A DNA stretch of 64,000 bases from an uncultured Clostridia bacterium (GCA_934476675.1 CAKSOE010000010.1:1-64000), one strand, 5' to 3'. Positions 51,709 through 61,940 are shown, counted from the stretch's first letter. A program made the numbers and translations. The notes: a model not told the origin generated them from the letters alone.

Positions 51709-51838
51709 AAAATCACCCCTAAAATAAACATTTAATGTATCTATATTATATTTATTGTGCGCCTAAAATGCAAATTCAGATACAAAATATATTCAAAATA
51801 TGCTCAAAAACTTGAAGGGATATTAAAACAGTGAAAAA

Positions 51839-51874
51839 TAAACAAAGCGCACCGTGAGCGGTGCGCTTTGTTTA
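51839..51874 (-). terminator. Terminator of the acetylesterase-GH2 operon
   Basis: AAACAAAGCGCACCG pairs with CGGTGCGCTTTGTTT around TGAG. Works on both strands. Confidence 0.92.
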
Positions 51875-51876
51875 TA

Positions 51877-54255
51877 TTAATATGTGTCATATACGCTTCT
51901 TACGGATAAATCTTCGATGTATTCATCACACGTGATTTCCCGCTCCTCATTCGGCGGTAAGAAGAAGTAATTATCACTGAATTCTGCGGTGTTGTTTTTT
52001 GCTTTGAGCTCTGTAAAGGCGGCAAGGCTGTCACAGCTTAATTTAATTACCGTTTTGTTTCCCGAATGCCCGATGCTGTATTTAATATTCGGATTTTTAT
52101 AATTAAAGTGCTTGTTCGGGCAGAGCAGAACCGCTCCCGACATTTTTCCGTCCATACCGTATTCGATATACTGATTATATATGTCGGCGCCGCTTGTATT
52201 TAAAGTAAATACATCTGCCGAGGAAAGTGCGTCAGCTGTGATTTCCTTTTCTTTATATTTAATTATATCTCCGTCCTGTGTTTTTATTGCATAATACACC
52301 TTTTTGCGTATGTTCTCCGTCAAGTCGTTTGTAAGAGATATAAGCACGGTGTTTTTATCATCATATACCGCCGAGAGCAAAACGTCCTTAAAAAATCTTA
52401 CCGAACTGTAATGCAGAGCTTTTAAACGACCGTAATAGTCAATCCCCGACCAGGAGGCAACAGGCCAGCAATCGTTAAGCTGCCAGTAAATTGCGCCCAT
52501 GCTCCTGAAATTATTTCTGTTACGGCGCATATGCTCAACGCCGGCTCTTACGGCTTCTGCCTGCAAAATCTGCGAAACATATGCGAGAGAATCCAGATTT
52601 TTCGGATATTTGAAATCACGGGACAGATAAAGCAGTATTTTTCCGTTTGCTGCGCCGTCGCGCTGATGCTTTTCCATTACTCTCGAAAAAATGTTTCTGT
52701 CCTCCTCTGCCGTGAATTCATTTATGGTTTCTATACAAGGCAGTGACTGAAAACCGAACTCACTCAAAAATCTGAAGTGGTAATCGAGGTAGGAGCTTAA
52801 CGGAGCTTGCTTGAACCACACGTCCCAATAGTGAACATCGCCGATATTTTCATCGCTTATATCCTCGAAATTTTCATGCGAGGTAGGCGATGAAGCCTGA
52901 TAAGGTCTTGTCGGGTCGCATTTTTGAACCGCATTTTTTAGCACATGACTGTACTGAACAATGTAGTCGTCCAGATCTTTTTGCGGTAAATTCCACCAAT
53001 CTTTAAGCGCCGTTTCACATTCGTTGTTGCCGCACCAAAGCGCAAGGCACGCATGATTTCTTATGCGTTTTACGTTATCCTCAGTTTCCCTGGCTATGCT
53101 TTCGTAAAATTCCGGCGTGTCCGGGTACTGTGCGCAGGCAAACATTAAATCCTGCCACACAAGCAGTCCAAGCTCATCGCATATATCAAAGAAATAATCA
53201 TGCGGAAAGAATGCGCCGCCCCATACTCTTATAATATTCTGATTGCCTTTTACTGCCTGTTTGAGCAGATTATATGTGCGTTCACGTGAGCATCTTGTCA
53301 GTATGCTGTCCTCGGGAACGTAATTTGAGCCTTTGGCAAAGACGGGTATTCCGTTTACACGGAAATACATACTTGTTCCGTATTCGTCATTATCCTTTAC
53401 AAGCTCGCATACACGAAGTCCTATTCTGCAAGAATATTCGTCCGTTTCGCCCATGCTTTCCGCGCGGAGTTTGAAATCGTACAGATTTTGCTCTCCGTAT
53501 CCCACCGGATACCAAAGCCGCGGATTTTGCACCTCAATTTGAACGGAATTATCGAATGTGTAGATTTGTCCGTCAAAATCTGCTGTATATTTAATATCAA
53601 TGCTGTCCGAATCGGGTTCGGGAAGTACATTGATAAAGACTTTGCCGTCCTCTGTGTGCGTTTGTGTGACAAACACGCTGTCAAGTCTGAAACCGTTGTC
53701 GGTCATGAGGTAAATATCTTTCCATATTCCGCCGTCGGGCAGCTTCGGACCCCAGTCCCAGCCGAGCATACAATGTGCCTTGCGCAGATACGGATAGCCG
53801 TTTAAGCAGATGGCATCGGGATTTTGCGCAAGCGGTTTGTCCGCATATTTGCTGCGGCAGTAATTAACGGGGGATTTTATGAGTATTGATATTTCGTTTT
53901 TGCCTGCCGTTATGACGTTTTTTACGTCAAAAATCCATTTTCTGTGCATATTATCCGTATCGGCAATTTTTACGCCGTTTACGGTTATTTCACATAATGT
54001 GTCAAGACCCTCGCAGACAAGACGAACTCTTTTGCAGTCAATATCGGATCGGTCAACAAAAAATTCATGCGTGTACAGATAATCATGCTCCATAACTTCT
54101 TCAAAGATGTCCGCATTATCTCTGTAATATGGGTCGGGCAGCACATCGGCGGACAGCATATCGGTATATATGCTGCCCGGTACGGTTGCCTCCGTTACTG
54201 TATTGCTGTCGGTTCTTTTCATCAGCCATTTTCCGCCGAGATTTATTTTTTTCAT
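51877..54255 (-). CDS. GH2 beta-mannosidase
   Basis: A 792-residue glycosidase without signal peptide, so intracellular. Domains: jelly-roll sugar-binding (about 1-185, with LGWDWGPKLP), immunoglobulin-like (190-290), TIM barrel (295-620) and C-terminal beta domains. The acid/base is E412 in WCGNNECE and the nucleophile E499 in FLSEFGFQS, both in beta-mannosidase form. I chose the ATG at 54255. It lies 22 bp after the secreted acetylesterase, so they are co-transcribed. It would act on beta-mannosides brought in from plant or host glycans. Confidence 0.9.
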   Translation of the reverse strand: MKKINLGGKWLMKRTDSNTVTEATVPGSIYTDMLSADVLPDPYYRDNADIFEEVMEHDYLYTHEFFVDRSDIDCKRVRLVCEGLDTLCEITVNGVKIADTDNMHRKWIFDVKNVITAGKNEISILIKSPVNYCRSKYADKPLAQNPDAICLNGYPYLRKAHCMLGWDWGPKLPDGGIWKDIYLMTDNGFRLDSVFVTQTHTEDGKVFINVLPEPDSDSIDIKYTADFDGQIYTFDNSVQIEVQNPRLWYPVGYGEQNLYDFKLRAESMGETDEYSCRIGLRVCELVKDNDEYGTSMYFRVNGIPVFAKGSNYVPEDSILTRCSRERTYNLLKQAVKGNQNIIRVWGGAFFPHDYFFDICDELGLLVWQDLMFACAQYPDTPEFYESIARETEDNVKRIRNHACLALWCGNNECETALKDWWNLPQKDLDDYIVQYSHVLKNAVQKCDPTRPYQASSPTSHENFEDISDENIGDVHYWDVWFKQAPLSSYLDYHFRFLSEFGFQSLPCIETINEFTAEEDRNIFSRVMEKHQRDGAANGKILLYLSRDFKYPKNLDSLAYVSQILQAEAVRAGVEHMRRNRNNFRSMGAIYWQLNDCWPVASWSGIDYYGRLKALHYSSVRFFKDVLLSAVYDDKNTVLISLTNDLTENIRKKVYYAIKTQDGDIIKYKEKEITADALSSADVFTLNTSGADIYNQYIEYGMDGKMSGAVLLCPNKHFNYKNPNIKYSIGHSGNKTVIKLSCDSLAAFTELKAKNNTAEFSDNYFFLPPNEEREITCDEYIEDLSVRSVYDTY

Positions 54256-54277
54256 TTTTATATCAGCCTTTCTTAAT

Positions 54278-57001
54278 TTAGTTTGGTTCGGTCGGTGCAA
54301 GACTTTTGCTGCTGTCTAACTTTTTGGCAAGTCTCTCCAAATCAGCGTTGGTTTTTGCACCCTCTTTGATTGCCGAGGCAACAAGCTTTGCAACCTCATT
54401 TGCTCCCGTTTTACTTATATGGGTATTGTCGGGCAGGGTAGCAGGATAATTGGGGTATTCGGTTTTTGTAAAGTGCAGATAAAGCTGTTTTGAGCCTTCA
54501 TTTCCCCAATGCTCAACAAGCGCTTTGTGTGCCGGAGCAATATCCAGTACGGGAACTCCGCATTCTGCGCCAACCTCACGCATTGCATTCCGGTAGGGTT
54601 CAATGCCGTCCGCTGCAAGAGTATCGGTATTTCCCTCAAAATTGCGTTCGTTGATTGACGTTATGAAAACGGGTATCATGTCGTTTTCGCGGGCAATTTT
54701 TACAAATTGTTTAAGGTTGTATCTGTAAGAGGTTTCGTTTTGCTCTGTGCTGTCGGGGTCGGTACGCTGCACGGGACGCGTTATCGGACGGTCGTTGTGA
54801 CCGAACTGTATAAACAGATAGTCGCCCGCTTTTGCACGGGATATAATGTCCTCTATCCTCTTATCATCGTTAACAACCGGTACTGCGGTGGGATCCATTC
54901 CGTTTAAGAAAGTACGCGAGCTTTTACCGCCCTTTGCCTTATTTATAATCTGAACGGAGCTTGTAAAATAATTTCCTATTTCCATACCCCATCCCTCGCG
55001 CGGCGCATAAATCTCCGGCAAGTCCTCACAGGTCGAATCCGACGCAAGGAATATCTGCGTGCTGCTTCTGTCAGGCATTTCGGTTTTGTTTACAAGCAAA
55101 CGCACTGCGCTCAGATAGAAAACATCGGGGCCGCCTATCCTGAAATCGTTTGAATAATTCTGCGAATCGGTGAAGCAGGCGTCGGTTACGGTGATTTTGG
55201 CTGTTTTCCATGTCTTTGAGTCAGTAAGCTTTGCCAATTCAACCGATTTATACGCATTTCCGTCTGTGTTGTATTGCAGCGTAAGAGTACCCGTTCCGTC
55301 GTCGTAATAGTCCGCTTCAAGCGTAATGTCGGAATCCTTTGTACCGAAAACATATCTGTTGTCAGCGTTAAAATATAAGTAACGATTCTTTTTCAGCACG
55401 GTGTCCGCCTCGGATTTGCGGCAGCTGCGTCCGCCTATTTCCGCAGCGGTGCTTGCTGCGTCGCCTGCGGCAAGCGAGAATTTCATTCCGCTTTCCGAAA
55501 TGCCTCCCTCCGCAAATGATGAATATATATTCTGCGGTGCGCTGCTGTTGGCGTAAATTAATTTCAAATCTCCCGACTTGTTTTTTTCACCGTTGGAGTT
55601 TGTTATGCTGACGTAAATTATCGGGTCTGTTTCCGCTATGTCAAAAACGGCGGTGTAAACTCCGCTGCCGCTGTCGGAAAGCGTTTTTGTCTGTTCCATA
55701 CAGGAAACCTCCACCTGTGCATTCGGAACGGCGTTAATTCCGACAACAAGCGGCATAGAGGTAAGCTTATCCCTGCTTACGGTAAAGCTGTAACCGTTTT
55801 CGGAGGTATCTATTGTCATTCCGTAGGTTTCGGGGTATTGTGCGTTGCTTATATCGGCATATGGTGCGGATTGTGCAAAGAACTGACTTTGGTCGACGCA
55901 TACTTTTGAAATGTATGTTTCCGCACCGCCGGAAATACGGAAATCGCTGCTTTGCAGCGCCGCGGGCGAGCAAAAGCCGGCATCCGACACTGATACTCTT
56001 GCGGTTTTCCATGTATTTGTGTTTGTGCGGTCCGCAAGCTTTACGGGCTTGGCAATGCTGTCGGGAGAATTGTATTCTATGTTTATGGGTTTTATGCCGT
56101 TGTCAAAGTATGTAACCTCAAATGTGACCTGCTTGGCGCTTTGCGGAATTATACTGCGGTTTACGGAAAAATACATCATGCCGCTTCTTTTCGGACTGCT
56201 TTTTGGAATTGCAACAGAGGCTCTGCATGAGCGTCCTCCGATGAAAGCGTTTTCTGTGTATGAATCCGAACCGTCATTGGTATCGTTGTTTACGAAAGAT
56301 ATGTTTTTATAAACAGGATTTTCGCCCATAACGGCGGTGCATACACTGCCCGAAGGAACATTTACGGATTGACCTTGCAGCTTAGTACCGCCCGATATGG
56401 GAGTAACCGTATACGAGTATAGGGAATCCGGTCTTGTTGTGAGGTCGGAAAATCTGCCGCAGGTTGTTTCGCCTATCACCGTGCCGCCGCGGCTTATGAG
56501 GTATTTGTCTGCGGCAGGGAAGTCCGATGTATTCCAGGAAAGCGCCACGCTTGAACCGTCCGTGTAAGAGGTTTTTACGGGAGAGATGTCCGAAACCGAA
56601 AGCGGACGTATTGTGTCAAGACCGTCAAAAACAAAACAGGACAGCTTTTGCGTATCTTCGATTTCAGCTTCTGCCGAAAGCGTTTTAAACGAAGTGTCTT
56701 TTGCTTTGCTGTCTGTGCATATGCTTTTCAGTCTGCCGTCACTGTCGTAAACGGCAAGAATAAGCGCCGCATTTTCCTCCGCACCGACAGGCAGCTTTGC
56801 AAGAATTTTCCCGTAAGCTCCGCTTTGCGCCTGTGCAAGAGATATGCTTTTAAGTCCGCTGTCTCTTACGGAGTATAGGGATAATGATGCGCAAAGAGAA
56901 TTTTCAGCTGCGCATACGGTATTAAACGTCATTGAAGCTCCGATAAAAGCCATGGACGCAAGAATACCGGCTGATATTTTTTTCAGTGAATATTTTTTCA
57001 T
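54278..57001 (-). CDS. Secreted SGNH acetylesterase (rhamnogalacturonan type) with FnIII and two binding-like modules
   Basis: Extracellular 907-residue protein. Signal peptide 1-32; FnIII domain about 140-215; two copies of a beta-sandwich module (about 250-370 and 520-638) also found in the next two secreted proteins; then an SGNH esterase domain (648-880). Catalytic S656 lies in LASDST (GDS is usual), the oxyanion residues in GGKSSR (691-696) and GHND (N736), and D858/H861 in DNTH. This order matches rhamnogalacturonan acetylesterases, which remove acetyl groups from pectin. No sortase or SLH anchor is seen. Confidence 0.88.
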   Translation of the reverse strand: MKKYSLKKISAGILASMAFIGASMTFNTVCAAENSLCASLSLYSVRDSGLKSISLAQAQSGAYGKILAKLPVGAEENAALILAVYDSDGRLKSICTDSKAKDTSFKTLSAEAEIEDTQKLSCFVFDGLDTIRPLSVSDISPVKTSYTDGSSVALSWNTSDFPAADKYLISRGGTVIGETTCGRFSDLTTRPDSLYSYTVTPISGGTKLQGQSVNVPSGSVCTAVMGENPVYKNISFVNNDTNDGSDSYTENAFIGGRSCRASVAIPKSSPKRSGMMYFSVNRSIIPQSAKQVTFEVTYFDNGIKPINIEYNSPDSIAKPVKLADRTNTNTWKTARVSVSDAGFCSPAALQSSDFRISGGAETYISKVCVDQSQFFAQSAPYADISNAQYPETYGMTIDTSENGYSFTVSRDKLTSMPLVVGINAVPNAQVEVSCMEQTKTLSDSGSGVYTAVFDIAETDPIIYVSITNSNGEKNKSGDLKLIYANSSAPQNIYSSFAEGGISESGMKFSLAAGDAASTAAEIGGRSCRKSEADTVLKKNRYLYFNADNRYVFGTKDSDITLEADYYDDGTGTLTLQYNTDGNAYKSVELAKLTDSKTWKTAKITVTDACFTDSQNYSNDFRIGGPDVFYLSAVRLLVNKTEMPDRSSTQIFLASDSTCEDLPEIYAPREGWGMEIGNYFTSSVQIINKAKGGKSSRTFLNGMDPTAVPVVNDDKRIEDIISRAKAGDYLFIQFGHNDRPITRPVQRTDPDSTEQNETSYRYNLKQFVKIARENDMIPVFITSINERNFEGNTDTLAADGIEPYRNAMREVGAECGVPVLDIAPAHKALVEHWGNEGSKQLYLHFTKTEYPNYPATLPDNTHISKTGANEVAKLVASAIKEGAKTNADLERLAKKLDSSKSLAPTEPN

Positions 57002-57142
57002 ATCGTGTTCTCCTTTTTGTTGTGTTGTATTACATATATTTTAGCATAGAAAAAACGGTATTTAAACTGTCAATTATGAGAAAAGACAATATAAGTCGGA
57101 CAAATTTAAAAAAGAGGCTGTTTAAAAGAGTGCAGAACGCAT

Positions 57143-57191
57143 AAAACGCACCCGACGACGGATACATATGTACGCCGTCGGGTGCGTTTTA
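57143..57191 (-). terminator. Terminator after the membrane AraC gene
   Basis: AACGCACCCGACG pairs with CGTCGGGTGCGTT around a 19-nt loop, flanked by A and T runs. The rest of the 240-bp gap shows no gene. A possible extended -10 (TGCTAAAAT) for the acetylesterase lies near its start. Confidence 0.85.
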
Positions 57192-57242
57192 AGTAAATTG
57201 CATAACATTAAAGCAGTGTCTGTGCCTTGTTTAACAGTCCGA

Positions 57243-59597
57243 TTATTCATTTTTAAAGTTCTTATACTGACTTGGCGTTATTCCCTCAAATTTGCGGAAG
57301 GTTCTCAAAAATGTACGTACATTGTTAAATCCGACCTTTGAAGCAATTTCGCTCATGGGAATATCGGAACTGTCAATATATTTTTTCGCCTCTTGAATAC
57401 GCAGCTGTGCAATATAGTCCATAAGCGTCACACCCTCGGACTTTTTAAATATATTTGACAGATAATACGGCGTGATGTCAAAATATTCTCCGAGCGAAAC
57501 AAGGTGCAGATTGCTGTTGCTGTAATTAAGACGAATATATTCCTTGACATCGTCGATAAAGGAATCGGTTGTCTTTTCCGGTTCGGCGTCGCTTTTCGCA
57601 TTTTCCGTTTCCGCTGCCGCCAGACGCTTGCCCATAATATTGCACGAAACCGATACAAGCTTGTGCAGCTTTTGCTGATACGGAGTGTAATTTCCGCGTA
57701 TCGAGATTATTTCGTCCAGACAGCGCAGATAATCGGAATAATCCGTTTCGCCGTCGTATTCCGTCTCCTCCAGCACAACGGCAGACACGGCAAGAGCAAT
57801 TCTTACGGAAAGAATATGCGCCTGATTTATGCTCAGCGTACTGTCGGCAAAAATGTTATCGATTATGGAACGTGCAACGTCATAATCGCCCAGACGTATG
57901 AAGTTGGTAAGGTTTCTGTCGATTTTTTCGTTGAAGCCGCTGTCGGGGAAAGAACGCTGAATGTTATCAAAGATAAGCGTATCCTCGTTCTTTATAAGAG
58001 AGCGGTAGCTCATTGTTTTGTTTGCCTCCCAATAAGCGGAGTGGATTGAATCTATACCCTTGTGTATACTGCTCACGCTTGAATTAAACGAGAACATGAA
58101 GTTTTCCTCTATAAAGCGTTTCGTCTCGCCGACTGCTTCGGCTATGTCGGAGTAACACAGCGAAAGACGATCGGGATTACAGCTTATAATACATATCAAA
58201 TGTCCGTCTGTCTCTGTCATATATCCGCGGTTGTGTCTGTTAATCAGTTCCTCAAACACGTTTGTCATGATAAACCGTATAGCCTTCGCTGTTTCGTGGT
58301 CGTTAAGCTGCTCGATGCTGTCGTCCTCCGAAAAAAGATGGTCGGCATCGGTAATGTTAAAGCACACAACGGCAAAATGATTGGAAATAAAATGAACATC
58401 CAAAGCTTTCATTTCCTCCTCAATGCCGTCCTCCGTGTTAAAAGACCCTGTTGACAGATCCGAGAGCAATTTTGTTTTTCTGTTGTAGGTTTCGCGGCGC
58501 TGTATGCTGTTGAGCCTCTGCTTGTTTGAGGAGTATTCATGTAAAAGATTGTTTATAAGGTCATATTCGCTTTGCACAGCGCTGTTTTCGGAGTTTTTGT
58601 GCGCAAAGGTTATTATCTGTTTAACAGGCATATAGTTCTGCTTTATAAAATAAATAATAAGAATAATCACAACCAAAATACTGAACAGAAAGCTTGCGGC
58701 GATTGGTATGCGCAGATATGATAACTGATTGGATATGTACTTTTTCGGGGTCACCTGAATGTACTTCCAGCTGTTCAATGAGGACGTAAGCGATATGAGC
58801 ATATTGCCGTCTGATTTGTCGAAAGATGTTCCGTCGGGAATGTCCTCATATTCAACGGGCGAATAATCGCCGTTTGAAAATATAATTTGGTTTTTGTTGT
58901 CCGCTATAAGCGTAGTTATGTTGTCATTGCTTGCCGGAACCCTGCTTAACTGCATAATGTTTTCGCCGGAAATTCTTATAACGGCAGTGGCGCGTATGTT
59001 GTTGTCACGCATAGGTATGGAATAAAAAAAGTCTATAATATTACCGTTATCCTCCGAATGTGACACTGTATATGAGCCGTAAGAAAGCCGGTTCAGATTT
59101 TCTTTCCATATATCAATATCCGCGTCCGTATTTTCGTATAAATGCGAAAAAAACTTATCGCAGTTTGCGGTAAAGTTCGGACTTATGCAATATTCACTTT
59201 TGGGCGTGTATACATAAATTCCGCTGACGTAGGAATTATATTGCTGAAGAGTACGTAAAGCCTGCGCCAGATCAATACGCGTTATGTCAAACTCCGGAGA
59301 ATCGAGCGTAAGCGGAATAAGCGTATTTAACGGCTGACAGTTCTGAATACCGGCAATCACAGTGGAAAAATCGGATATCATTTTATCCGTTGACATACAC
59401 ATATTGTTAAGAGTCTGGCTGCTGTTTTCATATATCTGCTGTTTAAGCTCCTTTTCGGATTTCGTGTAAATATATATGTTATTTATGAAAGGTATCAGAA
59501 AAACAAGCAGATACGACACAAGCCATGACAGTATAATATTCTTTTTAAAAACAGATTTTATGCTGCTGTGCCGATTTCTTTCTCTATATAAATTCAT
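57243..59597 (-). CDS. Membrane-bound AraC-family regulator with extracellular sensor (YesS type)
   Basis: The protein has 784 residues: cytosolic start, membrane helix (21-45), Cache-like extracellular sensor (about 45-290), second helix (about 290-316), a cytosolic linker region of about 350 residues, and the AraC double helix-turn-helix in the last 100 residues (LVSLGEYFDITPYYLSNIF and MSEIASKVGFNNVRTFLRTF, ending GITPSQYK). The plan is that of YesS, the rhamnogalacturonan regulator of Bacillus. Its neighbours being pectin genes supports the same role. The start is taken as ATG 59597, 12 nt after GGAAAGG. Confidence 0.9.
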   Translation of the reverse strand: MNLYRERNRHSSIKSVFKKNIILSWLVSYLLVFLIPFINNIYIYTKSEKELKQQIYENSSQTLNNMCMSTDKMISDFSTVIAGIQNCQPLNTLIPLTLDSPEFDITRIDLAQALRTLQQYNSYVSGIYVYTPKSEYCISPNFTANCDKFFSHLYENTDADIDIWKENLNRLSYGSYTVSHSEDNGNIIDFFYSIPMRDNNIRATAVIRISGENIMQLSRVPASNDNITTLIADNKNQIIFSNGDYSPVEYEDIPDGTSFDKSDGNMLISLTSSLNSWKYIQVTPKKYISNQLSYLRIPIAASFLFSILVVIILIIYFIKQNYMPVKQIITFAHKNSENSAVQSEYDLINNLLHEYSSNKQRLNSIQRRETYNRKTKLLSDLSTGSFNTEDGIEEEMKALDVHFISNHFAVVCFNITDADHLFSEDDSIEQLNDHETAKAIRFIMTNVFEELINRHNRGYMTETDGHLICIISCNPDRLSLCYSDIAEAVGETKRFIEENFMFSFNSSVSSIHKGIDSIHSAYWEANKTMSYRSLIKNEDTLIFDNIQRSFPDSGFNEKIDRNLTNFIRLGDYDVARSIIDNIFADSTLSINQAHILSVRIALAVSAVVLEETEYDGETDYSDYLRCLDEIISIRGNYTPYQQKLHKLVSVSCNIMGKRLAAAETENAKSDAEPEKTTDSFIDDVKEYIRLNYSNSNLHLVSLGEYFDITPYYLSNIFKKSEGVTLMDYIAQLRIQEAKKYIDSSDIPMSEIASKVGFNNVRTFLRTFRKFEGITPSQYKNFKNE

Positions 59598-59636
59598 AAA
59601 ATAAGCAAACCTTTCCTTCCGATGTATTTCATATGG

Positions 59637-59674
59637 CGGAAATACTGCCTGCACCGTATGCAGACAGTATTCCG
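59637..59674 (-). other. Strong stem-loop between the binding protein and the AraC gene
   Basis: CGGAAATACTGCCTGCA pairs with TGCAGACAGTATTCCG (about 15 bp, 5-nt loop). There is no T run on the - strand, so it is not a standard terminator. It lies between two co-directional genes 84 bp apart and may be an mRNA processing or stabilising element. Confidence 0.6.
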
Positions 59675-59681
59675 TAAGAGT

Positions 59682-61709
59682 TTAATACTTTTCCGTAGGT
59701 ATTGCAGCCACCTTTGATATACATATTTCGCCCGATGACGCGGTTATTCTGAAATCGGAATTTGTAAGCGCCGGAGGAGCGGTAAAGTTTGCGTCCGTAA
59801 GCTTTACAACCGCTGTTTTCCAGGTTTTTGAATCCGTCAGATTAGCTGCCGTTACCTGTTTGGCGATTGCACCGCCCAAAGCATTGTATTGCAGCAGTAC
59901 CGAGCCCTTACCCTCGTCAAAGTATGTTATCATAACGGTTACGTTGGGTTCATCGGAGCTGATGATACTTCTGTCCGCCGTAAAATATAAGAATGTAAGC
60001 GATCTGCCGTTTATGGGTTTTCGGTCAACGGTTTTGCGGCATATAACGCCGGCTTTTTCGGTCTGAACCGTATGCGAATCGCCGGAGCTGACATCATCAT
60101 TTACGATGAATGAAAGTCCGTCCGAGCTGCCATTGGGGTCGGCGAGGTCGACAGACGCCATTTTTTCGAGCGAAGCCGTTATGTTTGCCGCCTCCGATGC
60201 CAGACCGTCATGGTCATAGGCAATAACGGAAACATCGTATTCTTTATTTTCCTGTGCGTTTTCCAGTATATATGTATTGATTTCGCCCGTGATTGCGCTT
60301 GCCTCGGAAACTCTTCCGGCTTCTTTACCGTCGATGAATACGGCGTATTCGGAAACCGCGTCGAAATCGTCTGCCGATTTGTCCCACTGAACGTACAGTG
60401 TTCTGTTTGAAGTACGCGATTTAAGTACGGGCGGTGCCGGAGGCGCATTGCGCAGCGGCGAACCGGACAAATTCAGCACATAGAAGTCATATTTCAAATC
60501 CTCGGAAAAATCCGTTTCCGCACTGAGCGTAAAGCTTGATTCCGCTCCGAGTCTGTGCGAGTCGGTCACAAGGCTTTTAATTATGCCGCTTGATTTATCC
60601 GACGCGGTAAGCAGAAGCATACAGTCGCCCGATGCCTTGTCGGCGTCCGTAACGGGAACGCTTATGTGTCTTTTGCCGCCGTTTGTGCTCCAGCTTTCCT
60701 TGCCTATGGTAAGTGCGTGCGCTTTGTAGGGTTCTGCTGCCGTCTGCACGGTAAAGGTCTTTTCGAGATATCTGTTGTTAAGCATAACCCTTGCCGTAAG
60801 CGTCACATTCTGCACGGTAGGCGCAAGCGAAACATCGGCAATATTTCCGTTTGTTTTTATGCACTGCGAATCACTCGTCCATGTGATTTCAGCCCCCGAA
60901 TTACTCAAAACGGGAAGCTCAAAGCCTTCATCAATCGGCTTGCTTGTGTCTATCGGCAGCGAAAGATTCTGCAAATCGGAATTGAGCGTGTCAAAATCCT
61001 CCCTACTGCAAGTGTATACAGCCACACGTCTGACATACAGCTCATGTCCCGCGCTTTCAACTCTGAAATCGGCAAAACCGTCAACCAGTCCCGTAGACGT
61101 TGAACGGTTGAAATGCGCATTTGTTACGTTCAGCTTAAATGTTTTCCAGGTGTTAGTATTTTCAACAGGTATGCTTACCGTTCTGAAATTTCCGCTGTTA
61201 AGACCTGATACATACAAAATCGAAAACGGTTTTGTACCTGTATCGAAGTATTCCACTTCAAATGTAAGATTATGGTCATCAACCGTAAAGGACGGGCCGG
61301 CGTCAAAGGTGACGTTTCCGGTAGTTACGGGGGAATCCTTTCTGAGCGGACGGCAGAACTGCGAGGTCAGTACGCAGGGCGAACCGTCTTTTTCGGTGCG
61401 CATTACGGCAAAATCTCCTGTACTGGTTCGGCATATGTACGGTAAATCGTGCGATTCCGCACTCGGTTCGCACCTTTCGAGATCAGCGCCGCTGTAAAAG
61501 CCAAGCTGTCCCGTTGAAACGTCACTCTCAAGAGAATCGCCGAAAACGTATTCGGTATAAATAGCCTTTTGCGGTTCGGAAAGCAGCTCGGCAGCCGCCG
61601 TATCATTTTCTATAATAATATTCGGAATATCCTCCGCATACGCATAAGATGCCAAAAGCGCCGTCACTGTTGCGGTGATAATAATTCCGTTTATTCTTTT
61701 ATTTCTCAT
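59682..61709 (-). CDS. Secreted multidomain protein without catalytic domain, probable polysaccharide-binding protein
   Basis: The protein has 675 residues. Signal peptide 1-25 (ASYAYA). Module of the YFDxG type (about 80-232), atypical bacterial Ig-like domain (about 245-322; ITWTSDSQCIKTNG, VTLTARV), a beta-rich part (325-415), FnIII (about 422-515) and a second YFDxG module (about 535-672). No glycosidase, lyase or esterase motif is seen, and no wall anchor. It probably binds pectic polymer or holds enzymes near it. It is divergent from the PL22-like gene. Confidence 0.8.
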   Translation of the reverse strand: MRNKRINGIIITATVTALLASYAYAEDIPNIIIENDTAAAELLSEPQKAIYTEYVFGDSLESDVSTGQLGFYSGADLERCEPSAESHDLPYICRTSTGDFAVMRTEKDGSPCVLTSQFCRPLRKDSPVTTGNVTFDAGPSFTVDDHNLTFEVEYFDTGTKPFSILYVSGLNSGNFRTVSIPVENTNTWKTFKLNVTNAHFNRSTSTGLVDGFADFRVESAGHELYVRRVAVYTCSREDFDTLNSDLQNLSLPIDTSKPIDEGFELPVLSNSGAEITWTSDSQCIKTNGNIADVSLAPTVQNVTLTARVMLNNRYLEKTFTVQTAAEPYKAHALTIGKESWSTNGGKRHISVPVTDADKASGDCMLLLTASDKSSGIIKSLVTDSHRLGAESSFTLSAETDFSEDLKYDFYVLNLSGSPLRNAPPAPPVLKSRTSNRTLYVQWDKSADDFDAVSEYAVFIDGKEAGRVSEASAITGEINTYILENAQENKEYDVSVIAYDHDGLASEAANITASLEKMASVDLADPNGSSDGLSFIVNDDVSSGDSHTVQTEKAGVICRKTVDRKPINGRSLTFLYFTADRSIISSDEPNVTVMITYFDEGKGSVLLQYNALGGAIAKQVTAANLTDSKTWKTAVVKLTDANFTAPPALTNSDFRITASSGEICISKVAAIPTEKY

Positions 61710-61766
61710 GGATTACCCTCCTTAATGAAGTCTGTGCTTATTATGCGTTGATTTATTTTTATTATT

Positions 61767-61796
61767 ATTATAGCAAATTCGGCAAAACAATGTCAA
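61767..61796 (-). promoter_or_regulatory. Promoter of the secreted binding protein gene
   Basis: On the - strand TTGACA (61796-61791), 18-bp spacer, TATAAT (61772-61767), 58 bp before the ATG. Confidence 0.8.
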
Positions 61797-61912
61797 CAGA
61801 CAAGATTTGCAACTGCATTTAATCATCGGACATATTTATGAAAAATCAAGGTAAAACAGAGGTTTTTTCGGGAATTTGTCCGCCGCGGGGGCGGTATTGG
61901 CAAATGTGTCAC

Positions 61913-61940
61913 TTGAAAGAGAGGGAGGGTATGCTATAAT
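61913..61940 (+). promoter_or_regulatory. Promoter of the PL22-like gene
   Basis: TTGAAA at 61913-61918 and TATAAT at 61935-61940, 16-bp spacer, 42 bp before the ATG, in the divergent region shared with the secreted binding protein gene. Confidence 0.7.

Noticed and set aside
60775..61497. Open + strand frame of 240 codons inside the secreted binding protein gene
   Set aside because: The - strand gene has signal peptide, domains and promoter. The + frame has none of these.
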